Assembly: GCA_029747585.1 (NCBI GenBank)
Contig: JAPEVF010000479.1
Location: forward strand, 1-35,052
From: Pleurotus djamor
Taxonomy: Eukaryota > Basidiomycota > Agaricomycetes > Agaricales > Pleurotaceae
Length of the DNA: 35,052 bases
Direction of reading: 5' to 3'
In this document: one piece after another, positions 1 through 8,035 of the stretch
Layout: each line of letters opens with the position of its first letter
Position numbering within the stretch: the stretch's first letter is position 1
The notes under the pieces: model-generated
Seen by the model: only the letters and a program-made list of their open reading frames with translations
What the model was told of the DNA's origin: nothing
The model's database searches: none
Translations under genes and position numbers: made by a program

Positions 1-72
1 CATATTTAGGACTTCTCTGACTTCGGTTTACCCTTCTCCCCCTTTTCATTGGACCACCTCAGGCTCACTGCT

Positions 73-672
73 ATGTCTACCTTGCTTCAGACGCGGACCA
101 GAACTGGTGACTCTGACCAAACAGTCCATGAAACTGCACNNNACCGCNGTCGCGTCGAGANTCTGNNAGCTNCTGGGCTCCACCACCTCCGCGCACCCCN
201 CACGCGTCCCATCAACCAACGGTACAGATACCATGTCGACGAAGATGACTCTTTGGACGGAGAACAACCATCTTCAAAGAACCTTTGGGACAACATGCCC
301 TCCTCACCGGTTGCACCGCCCTTCAGCCCTCCAGCACGTGATTACGTCGAGTTTGGACGCACGCAGCAGAAGCGAACTCTCGAGTGGGCATGTGCAGCTG
401 CTCGTCTCGCTGAGAAGGATGGCTTGAAGTTGAAGAGGCACAAGGACGAGGAGGAAGATGATGACACCGACATTGAAGTCCATGAGGCTATTACCCCACC
501 CGGCACTTTAGGTGCTGCCGATCGCAAATGGGATTCTTTCATCAGTGGCTCTGGCAGGAGCTTGAAGAGCCTCAATGTTGCTTCCATGAAAGCCTCAACC
601 AAGCAAGAGGAGGATCATGATGAGGTGATGAAGGCAGCACTTGCTTTGTGTGGGCTTGGTCAGAGGTGCTAG
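73..672 (+). CDS. hypothetical acidic/basic protein, function not recognised
   Basis: Open frame of 199 codons from the ATG at 73; the frame stays open upstream to the window edge, so an earlier exon or start is possible. I do not recognise a family. The protein is hydrophilic with no membrane segment or signal peptide. It has a Pro-rich stretch (SSPVAPPFSPPARDYVEFG), a helix-like alanine-rich part (EWACAAARLAEKDGLKLKRHK) ending in a basic, nuclear-signal-like patch, an Asp/Glu run (EEEDDDTD), and a C-terminal Lys/Glu segment ending CGLGQRC. The basic-then-acidic layout would suit a nuclear regulatory or adaptor protein, but that is inference. Several N bases at 140-200 leave residues unread. 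It converges on the methyltransferase gene, with 227 bp between the stop codons. Confidence 0.6.
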   Translation: MSTLLQTRTRTGDSDQTVHETAXXRXRVEXLXAXGLHHLRAPXTRPINQRYRYHVDEDDSLDGEQPSSKNLWDNMPSSPVAPPFSPPARDYVEFGRTQQKRTLEWACAAARLAEKDGLKLKRHKDEEEDDDTDIEVHEAITPPGTLGAADRKWDSFISGSGRSLKSLNVASMKASTKQEEDHDEVMKAALALCGLGQRC

Positions 673-899
673 ATGTTCTTTGCGGACCAAAAGGCGAGCG
701 TAATTATTATCACATCCCACCATATACCACACGCATTTTGTATACGACTGGAACCAACAACGTTTTAATGAACACATTTTCCCAGCAGCCACTGTGACAA
801 AACCAGACTTAACCTCGAGACTTGCGCATGGAGTTCATGGAACAATACTGGTCGTTATTAACATGATGAATAGGTCAAGAGAAGCTACTGTCATACAGG

Positions 900-2201
900 C
901 TAAACGTCACCACGAACCCAGCCAATCTTGAATAGCCTGTACCCCGCTTCATCTGCTCTTCCAACGCCATTCGAACGTCGCTGTATCTCCTCCTTGGAGA
1001 TGATAGCCAACGTCCACCTGTTCACCTTGGACTCGCTGACAAGGGCTGCACTTGGGAAGACGGCATCCACAGTGAGGTTCAACCCCTCGTGCCTTCCAAC
1101 CGGACGCACGGGGATGAGTAACCAAAAAGCTCCGCCTTCCTCACCAACCGACGGCTTCACCAACAGCCGTTCCACGCAGTCATGTATCCACTGCGCGTGG
1201 TGTCGGTTGTACACCACGTCTGCAGCCAGGATTACGTTGAACGGTTTATCAAATGGATCTTGATACTCTGGGTTCTCCCAATCGAGCTTGTGGACGCTGA
1301 TTGGCGCAGAAGCTGACGGGAAGTTTGTCTGGACGTTAAGCGAGAGGTTGGCGAGTACGTCTGGGTGGTAGTCGGTGGCTATGATTGTCGAAGAGTTCGA
1401 GAGCAACTTCGCGGCCACGATGCTAAGGAGACCTGTCCCCGCTCCGAGCTCGAGGACTCTGGTATTGGTATCGCCGGGATAACCGAGGCCAAAGTGACAA
1501 GGACTCTGACAAATCCGCTCGGCGAGGATAATAGCGCTGCCCCAGCTTTGGAGACCAACAGATGTATGGTCTTCGCTGAGGAGCGCTGCGTCGTTCAATT
1601 GCACGTCAAGTGTCGTCGATGCTGGGTGCGCTAAAGCGAACGAGAACGTTCGTGTAATGGCAGCTTCTTCCTCATCTTCTGGTTCAGTACCGGAGAAGGC
1701 CGAAAGAATTTGTGAAGCAATATCGACAAGCTCGGAACGAGCGTCAGCATCATTGTCGTCCAACCCCGATACAGTTGACCAAGCGCTCGATCGACATACG
1801 AAACCCGTCGTCCATTTGATGGCAAATGCACGTTCGAGCGTATCAGCGCGGAGAATATCTATGGCATCGTCCGTGTCCACGTCATCGGAGGTATTGGTGC
1901 GCGATAAGCGGCTATTAGGTTTGTCACTGCCGTCCTCGTGTTCATCCTCATCCTCTTCCCCTTCAGCAGAAGCGTAACCAGAATCTGGTACGACGTCCTC
2001 ATTGCGAATGCGAGTGATAGGGGGAAGTCTCTTCTTTCTGACCTGCGATTTGGACGTCAGTGCTTGTGGTATCGATTTCGAAGTCGGCCAATAAAGATTA
2101 CGAAGATTTTGTAGAGCCCGTGCAACGGTCGAGGAGTCGGTTTCGGATAATTTAGCGAGAGGTGGTAGGCTTGTCGAAGGCGCCCAAGCTATGCTGTCCA
2201 T
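900..2201 (-). CDS. family-16-type SAM-dependent methyltransferase (protein-lysine methyltransferase-like)
   Basis: Single-exon frame of 433 aa. The C-terminal half is a Rossmann-fold methyltransferase of the Methyltransf_16 (METTL21/EFM/NNT1-like) type. Visible motifs are GLQSWGSA (about 216-223), the SAM-binding VLELGAGTGLLS (249-260), the acidic loop ATDYHPD (275-281), LDWEN (306-310) and ILAADVVYN (324-332), where this family has its D/E-x-x-Y-like post-II motif. The N-terminal 200 residues are poorly structured, with an acidic run (EGEEDEDEHED, about 80-90) followed by a more ordered stretch before the domain. Known members methylate lysines on elongation factors, chaperones or similar proteins in the cytosol; the substrate here cannot be read from sequence. 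It lies on the same strand as, and downstream of, the decarboxylase gene with 553 bp between, so it is a separate transcription unit. It is not PsiM-like (METTL16 type). Confidence 0.85.
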   Translation of the reverse strand: MDSIAWAPSTSLPPLAKLSETDSSTVARALQNLRNLYWPTSKSIPQALTSKSQVRKKRLPPITRIRNEDVVPDSGYASAEGEEDEDEHEDGSDKPNSRLSRTNTSDDVDTDDAIDILRADTLERAFAIKWTTGFVCRSSAWSTVSGLDDNDADARSELVDIASQILSAFSGTEPEDEEEAAITRTFSFALAHPASTTLDVQLNDAALLSEDHTSVGLQSWGSAIILAERICQSPCHFGLGYPGDTNTRVLELGAGTGLLSIVAAKLLSNSSTIIATDYHPDVLANLSLNVQTNFPSASAPISVHKLDWENPEYQDPFDKPFNVILAADVVYNRHHAQWIHDCVERLLVKPSVGEEGGAFWLLIPVRPVGRHEGLNLTVDAVFPSAALVSESKVNRWTLAIISKEEIQRRSNGVGRADEAGYRLFKIGWVRGDV

Positions 2202-2754
2202 GATGTCAACGGAAATTTCTAAATGTGTTTTTTCTATGCGGTTGATAAGCGTTTGCTTGTGTCTAAGCTCTAAGCTCTATGAAAAAATGTCTAGTGTTGC
2301 GGTGCGAATGATGAAAACTTGAGCCAGGCGGATAACGAGCAGCTCGGGAGACAACGTTGACTCCCGGGCTGCTATTGGACAAGGATAGGCATCTTGAAGT
2401 GGTAAGAGGGTGGTGGTCGAGAGATAAGAGGATGAGCTGGTAGCGGCGTGGCTGTGCAAGTTTTTAAAGGCCCTCGGACCGGATGATCGATAAGTTGATC
2501 GGAATGCCATATATGGTAAGAACGTTCGTCCCGTTCCGCGACAACACCAACGTGTCTTCTTGACTGCTTGCAAGGTCCCTCCCCTACATGGTAAACAGCC
2601 CACATAAAAGCCGTGTTAGCTCCTTAAATCGTTGCATTGGTTTGGGATCCGTCCTCTTGTACAAACGACATATAGTATGTACCATTCAGGCGAAGATGGA
2701 AAGCTGGAGGAGACCCTTTCAAATTTTCGATAGACGTGTATACATGCTTTATAC
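2202..2754. other. intergenic interval, decarboxylase 3' end to methyltransferase promoter
   Basis: No gene recognised. Short frames on the minus strand (2277-2605) have no family features and overlap each other in different frames. A TTTAAA-type AT element lies near 2464-2469. The interval should contain the 3' UTR of the decarboxylase-like gene and the promoter of the methyltransferase gene. Confidence 0.5.
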
Positions 2755-4146
2755 CTAATTGTAAGGTTTATCGCCCACCCACCCGATCGGCGCCTTGAGG
2801 GGGACAGAGGGGCTGGGGTTATCCTCCGTTGGGATATACGCGCCATCAATTTGGATGTTGGTATCCTTCCTAAACACCAGGCAATGGGTCGACCCTCCGA
2901 AGTGGAACATCCCAATTTCCTGACCTTTCTCGACATAATCCCCTTCCTTGACCGTCATCTCACAAGTAGACACTTCGGCCATCCCGACACCGATGAAGCA
3001 CATTAACCCGATTTGGGGGTTTTTGGCACGGATGAAGATGAGGGCGCGAGCGGCAACGGAGGTGATGAAGGACTGGGAGAGGTTGGGTCCAGCGGGGTCA
3101 GCACCATTGCCGTTATTGTCCGTGTCCTCGAAGCTCTCGGTGGGTGATTCCGCATAGTAGGTTCCAGGAACCTGGACGGTCTTGACGATATATCCATCCA
3201 CGGGACTGTGCCAGCGATGATACTTGGTAGCGCTCAGGAAGGCCTGGTACACCGTTCCGCCAGTGAATTGGACGGCGAGGGGATCGTTGTTGAGCATATG
3301 GGTAAGTGAATAGGGTTGTCCTTTGAGCCAGAACTGGTCACGGAAATTGACGTCATGGGCAACACAGTATACGGCGGATTCGCAGGCGCTGAATATAACA
3401 TCGTCGTTGTCCAANAGTTCCTTGGGGATCTCACGTTGTCCCTCTCGGAATCGGCGAGTGAAGAATTCGTCCCAGGACTTGAATCCCATATGGCCATCCG
3501 GGTCGTCAGGGTTACAGNAATAAGTGGTGGCGAAGTTAGGCATGACGATGCTAGCAGTAGGACCAAACCACCCATTGTCCTCGGTGGTGAGAACGGCAGT
3601 GGATGGGTAGGAGGTGAGATACTGAGTCCAAACGTCGAACATCTTCTTGAACATGGCGTTTACGGCGGGATGGATAAACATTGCGTAGCCAGCTTGAGTG
3701 CCCATGGGCCAGTCGAGGACAGCATTGATAGGGAACCCAACCAGATCGTTGGCCTCAGGGTTGTTGGGGTCATAATNCCACTCTGGTGCTTCACCAATAG
3801 TCGTATCGAACAAATTCAACAAACACATGTAGTCCGTGATCTGATGGGAGCAGTGTCAATCAAAGGAGATCGAATGCAGAGAAAGCGAACTAACCTGTTC
3901 TTCCCCGGTGGGGTCGTTTTCATGGCCTGCAGGAATTTGAGTGAACATTTCGTGAAATCCCTTCCAAATTTCGGGGTTGTCTTCGATGAGGCGACGAAAC
4001 TCCTGGATAACNGCGTGCCATCCGGGAGCTTTCTCGACTGGATCGCCAGCTTGCTCAAGCTTTTTCGCAAGCCAGGACCGAATGGCCCGTCGATTACGGG
4101 GCATCCAGCCACCGATGACGCCAACGCGTTGACGAAGGAAAGGCAT
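2755..4146 (-). CDS. phosphatidylserine decarboxylase-like enzyme, PsiD-like (aromatic amino-acid decarboxylase type)
   Basis: Two exons, 4146-3895 and 3840-2755, joined in frame across a 54-nt intron (GTTAG...CAG), give 445 aa, close to the roughly 440 aa of PsiD. An N-terminal PSDC-type domain (about 1-190) precedes a PSD domain. Visible PSD features are FKSWDEFFTRRFREG (about 204-218), YHRWHSPVDG (291-300) with the conserved His, and FHFGGST (396-402), the self-cleavage site where Ser401 would become the pyruvoyl group. Where lipid enzymes have a (V)SPxDG-type segment, this one reads FSACES (234-239), as in PsiD-like proteins. There is no mitochondrial presequence or membrane segment, so a soluble enzyme acting on an amino acid rather than phosphatidylserine is likely; substrate is inference. 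A TATA box lies about 130 bp upstream. Four N bases each hide one residue. No PsiK, PsiM, PsiH or PsiT homologue is in the window. Confidence 0.88.
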
Positions 4147-4271
4147 GGTCGATTTCTACAGAGTTTAAGGAGAGATCAGTGGGAGGAACGCAATAGAGAG
4201 TGCAGATGACAGACTGGNATGNGTTGNTGATTGTGGNAGCTGAATTNCTGAGGTCTTTGGATTGAAAAGCT

Positions 4272-4284
4272 CCAGCCTTTTATA
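4272..4284 (-). promoter_or_regulatory. TATA box with GGCTGG extension before the decarboxylase-like gene
   Basis: The minus strand reads TATAAAAGGCTGG, 126-138 nt upstream of the ATG at 4146. It is a near-consensus TATA box at a distance that allows a TSS about 30 nt downstream and a leader of about 100 nt. TATA-bearing promoters in fungi usually belong to regulated rather than constant genes. The 12-mer ATAAAAGGCTGG recurs before the RNA polymerase gene and in the gene-poor region. Confidence 0.65.
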
Positions 4285-4961
4285 CGCAGTCAGCCGGANN
4301 GTGTGGATNGGAATGTAGCCATANATATCGGNTACTNCANNNCNTCACNTCCNCAGATGGCATTACGGTNANCATGTNCTGAAGAACCTTCGACGAGAAC
4401 CACATTCCCAAAGGTAGGTCGAAGCGACTAGGGAGGAGCCAGGGAGGAGCCAACAAGGAGTAGATAACGAAGGAAGNNNNTNNANNGNNCAGGAACATGT
4501 ATAAGGACCCGGATAGAAGACGGGNCTTGTACGACACTCCAGAGGTCAGGAATTGATGCCAACGTCAATGAATGTCCGAGTANGATGAGCTCTTTTCCAC
4601 GAATCTATTCTCTCCGGGTAATAAGCGAGTCAGCTGAGAACCCTCAAAGTTGAGAAGAGTACCAAGATATNCCATAAATGTTCATTAGCGCTAGGTACTT
4701 GNATTCAGTGGGGTCGGTATGTTTGAAGAAGCGAACTAGGTTTGTTTTTATAGATGTTAGCCAACGGTGGTAAGAATCGTCCGACTCCTCACCACCACTG
4801 AAGGCGCTGAATTAAGTGCTTCTGTTCGCAAATCGTTCATGTGGGCTAGGTCTTTTCGTGACTAGTGCATGATAGGGAGATACTTCAAGTGAGTCGATTA
4901 TGATATTGGTTGGAATAAGGTCGGAAGGGTAGACGAATGCTCTGTAGCATCAAGTGAACCT

Positions 4962-5305
4962 TCAAGCTTCAAGCATTATGATTGCTTTGGTCGCGTCACA
5001 TTCAACGTAATCCCAAGCCGCTTGCATTACGAGAGGATGTTGTGGGGGGTCATGGGTTACAAGCGACTTGCTATTTTTAAACATCTGTGCGCGAGACGCC
5101 ACCAGGGTGGGACCAAGATCATATAGACTATGTGCATAGCGCTGCGCAAGGGGCTTAANCCAGTCATCAGCATCAAAGGANATATGAAGCAGATCCANAT
5201 TGTGAGACGACGAGGGCATTGAAAGCTGGTGCTAGAAGATGCTTACAGATGATATTCGTCGCTTGAAAAGGCACAGTGGTCACTACTCTCAGCTTTGGCA
5301 GCCAT
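4962..5305 (-). other. possible small gene or gene remnant, unrecognised
   Basis: A frame from 5219 to 4962 encodes 85 aa with a fairly protein-like composition (QRYAHSLYDLGPTLVASR, HPLVMQAAWDYVECDATKA). Upstream, an ATG at 5305 opens a 19-codon stretch (MAAKAESSDHCAFSSDEYH) ending at a good GTAAGC donor at 5246. An in-frame join is possible only with an acceptor inside the second frame. No family is recognised. It may be a lineage-specific gene, a decayed copy or chance. Confidence 0.2.
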
Positions 5306-5660
5306 AGCGAGGGAGCTTTGCAAGGAGTAGGTCACTCCCAAAGATTCTGAATACGGGGTGACAGACAACTAGAGAAGCCAAGCAGAGTCCTCGTTGAGCA
5401 GTTGGAGTTCAACTTGAACCAGGACTCGGAAAGAACTCCTTCGCGGGCTTTTAAAGCTTGATCGGGGTCCTTGGGTGAAAGGTCTATATCCACGGTCGTT
5501 TGCGTATCCGGTTGACGTCCGAGTCCATAGCTTGCAAATTTTTGGGGATATAAACGCTAGTAAGACCGTGTTCAAGGGTTTACGAAGTGAAAACGTAGAA
5601 AGCGCCCAACAAGCGCCCAGATATCCAGTCCACCACCATCATCATCTTGTCATCATCAGT

Positions 5661-5692
5661 ACTAGTGACAAACTAGTGACAAACTAGTGAGC
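5661..5692. repeat. 11-bp tandem repeat, three copies
   Basis: ACTAGTGACAA is repeated perfectly at 5661-5671 and 5672-5682, with a third partial copy (ACTAGTGA) from 5683. Each unit contains the palindrome ACTAGT. It follows an ATC/CATCATC microsatellite-like run from about 5630. Confidence 0.85.
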
Positions 5693-7030
5693 AGAAGACA
5701 CTGTCTCCCACCATCACACAGCTGGTGGAAAGGCCCACGAGCCACGCTCGCCAACTTTCTTGCTGGTAACCTTGTACCTAAACACCCCCAGAAGACCTTG
5801 TACGACGTACTATGTACTACGCATTCTACTGGTATCATAGCTGTCAACTGCCTTCAACTGCCCTCGACGTCGATGCTCTCTGGGAAGAGCTGGTCGCGGT
5901 GGCCGCAACGCTTGGTGACTCTCATGAGGCTAGTTTGCAACGCTTTCTGGAATCTGCACGCGCAAGACTTCCTTCAAACGTCTAATAACTGAGAAAAGTC
6001 AGCGATCACTAGTGCCCTTCGATTTAGATCGCGAGCACCGTCAAGACCGAATATGTCCTAAGGATGCTGGAGAACACAAGGGTCCACCTGTGCGGTAGGT
6101 GCATCAGTTGTGCTCAGTTTCAGCATTAACGGACCTATGCAAACCTTACAGTGCGCCGCTCGTATTTGAAGATGGAATATTGGGCCGTCAGAGATCTTAC
6201 TGCAGCGCCTTGTCTCCTTTGAATTGGACATCTGTTCCGCGGGTTCCATGCCAGTGATAGAACACCTACAAATGCTGGTATAAAGGGCCCCGGTACTTTA
6301 TTCTTCCTCCATTATCCGCGGCTATCGCGCAAAAGACTGGCATCAGAACGCCGCTGTTTTGGTTGCCGCGCCTTCACACCCAACGTCTCTGGTGCTTCGG
6401 GCGCCCCCAAAAGCGACTTTCTTCCACCAATGAATGAAGCGGGACAGTCGAGCTCATCACGGAGCTTAGGTGTGGACTCTGTCCTCTGACAGGTAGTCAA
6501 ATCACCTGTTACCGTCACTTAGGCACCTTTCTTATGAACAAAACTCTTCGTGGGAGTCTTTACGAGAAGAGCCCAGGCGCACTGTGAATGTTCTCATTCT
6601 CAGCAGAACATGATACAGTTTTTGGCGCGTAGTGAGCTGGATGCCGATGCCGTACCACGGGTCACTGATTTCGGCGGATGATTTTTCGCTTCGAGCCGCC
6701 AGCAACCATCGCTCGCTTGAAGTCACTTCAAACGCTATCAGCTTATTTCCATTGTGGGATCCCTCCGAAGTACACTGCGACATCGATCACACGTCGATCC
6801 GTCAAGTGAAACACACTCCGAGTTGCTCTTCAAGAAGAGCTGCTAACAACACCAATGAAAGTGACCGCCCATTCTCAACTCGTGGCATCCGTGGAAGCGA
6901 GGACTATTCTGATGAACTTTGAGTTCGAACATCACACACTTCGTCGGCGCGTGTATCAATTCTTGATCCATTTGAACGGCCATCCGTCACTTGGACCTCA
7001 TCAAGACCGGGGTATCGGTATTCTGGGTTC

Positions 7031-7041
7031 ACATAAAAGCC
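7031..7041 (+). promoter_or_regulatory. TATA-like element before the secreted-protein gene
   Basis: ACATAAAAGCC lies about 95-103 nt upstream of the ATG at 7134. Spacing and sequence resemble the TATA elements of the decarboxylase and polymerase genes, though the GGCTGG extension is not kept. Confidence 0.4.
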
Positions 7042-7133
7042 TCGAGTTCAAGACCCAATGAATTAGCAACAACAGTTCCCAGTTGTTCCTACCTAGCAGC
7101 GACCCACCTTTCTTCATCACCAAAACACCAGCC

Positions 7134-7706
7134 ATGTTCTTCAAACCCTCCGTTGTCCTTGCGGCCGCCGTCGCCCTCTTCACAACCTCCGCCGGTGCTG
7201 TCGACGCCCTCGCCTTTGCCTCTACCGTTGAGTGCAGGGGCGCTAGCTTCCAGTGCACAAATCTCGCAGTCGGAGCATGCTGTGGACCATTCCCAACCGG
7301 CTTCGGTTTGTCGGTGCAATTCAACCGTATGGATTCTGGAACCGATGGGGATTGTTTCAACAACAGTCTTGGAGGTTGTGGTGCCTCTGCTCTCATTGGC
7401 AACGTTTTTGGCCCCGGAAACAAGTGTATCAACTTCGGTGGTCGCGCAACCACTACGTTCGTGCAGGTGGTTAACAGTCAGTTCGCCAAGAGGGACAACA
7501 ATACAGCATGCATCGCTCCATCCCAGTTCTCGTTCGTCGATGCTGGTGGAAGAGGTCGAAAGATCAAGGTTCCCGAAGGTCAGGCTGCAAATATCGCCAC
7601 CTTATTTGAAAAGAATGCCTGGGCCGAGCTCGCCAAGTTCGAAAAGGTTCGTGTTTGTGTCATCCGCGTTCTTGATCTTGACTGCTGACATCGGTGATAG
7701 GCTTGA
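7134..7706 (+). CDS. small secreted cysteine-rich protein (eight Cys)
   Basis: Exon 1 is 7134-7646 and exon 2 is 7701-7706, across a 54-nt intron (GTTCGT...GATAG, branch CTGAC at 7684-7688); the last exon supplies only Ala and the stop. The product is 172 aa. It starts with a signal peptide (basic/aromatic MFFKPS, then an Ala/Val core to about residue 22). The mature part has eight cysteines at 34, 41, 49, 50, 74, 82, 98 and 126, including one CC doublet, enough for four disulfides. A KR dipeptide at 119-120 is a possible kexin site, and NNTA (122-125) a possible N-glycosylation site. Hydrophobins have two CC doublets and different spacing, so it is not one. The family is not recognised; secreted effector-like or cell-wall roles are typical for such proteins but unproven here. 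It converges on the RNA polymerase gene. Confidence 0.75.
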
Positions 7707-8035
7707 TTTAATGACCATGACGCTTGTGCTGAACTCCCTCTTCTCATGATGACTTGGACTAGATACCGTTGATGTATGACCGATGACCTGTTCATACCTT
7801 GACCTCTTTTGTAACGCTTCGGTTGCACAACAATCTTTAGACGTTCTGAGTGCCTCGCCGAAGATCAAGACCGCAAACAGGACATGATACCCGTGTTGAC
7901 AGTAAAAGTTACAGTATTTACAGGAGTAACGCGTTGAAGGCTACATATACATATGGCGAGTAAAGCGAGATAGGCTACAAAATCCAAGACTGATGATGAT
8001 GCTAAGATAAATGATATATGATGCCGTTTTATGTG
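7707..8035. other. convergent intergenic interval
   Basis: 329 bp between the 3' ends of the secreted-protein gene and the RNA polymerase gene. It should hold both 3' UTRs. The part next to the polymerase is AT-rich. No frame of note. Confidence 0.5.

Larger units (their letters stand above)
4285..7030. other. gene-poor interval with many N bases
   Basis: About 2.7 kb without a convincing gene. The first 450 bp are rich in N, which limits any reading. It holds an 11-nt direct repeat (GGGAGGAGCCA twice) near 4430-4452, the triple 11-bp repeat at 5661, and TATAAAGGG at 6280-6288 on the plus strand with no good frame behind it. Short frames at 5475-5992, 6312-6518 and 6532-6922 look like chance. 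Confidence 0.5.

Noticed and set aside
900..4146. Psilocybin-type cluster (PsiD-like enzyme beside a methyltransferase)
   Set aside because: The methyltransferase is of the family-16 type, not PsiM-like, and no kinase, P450 or transporter of that pathway is present.
7134..7706. Hydrophobin
   Set aside because: Only one CC doublet and the wrong cysteine spacing, although the count is eight.
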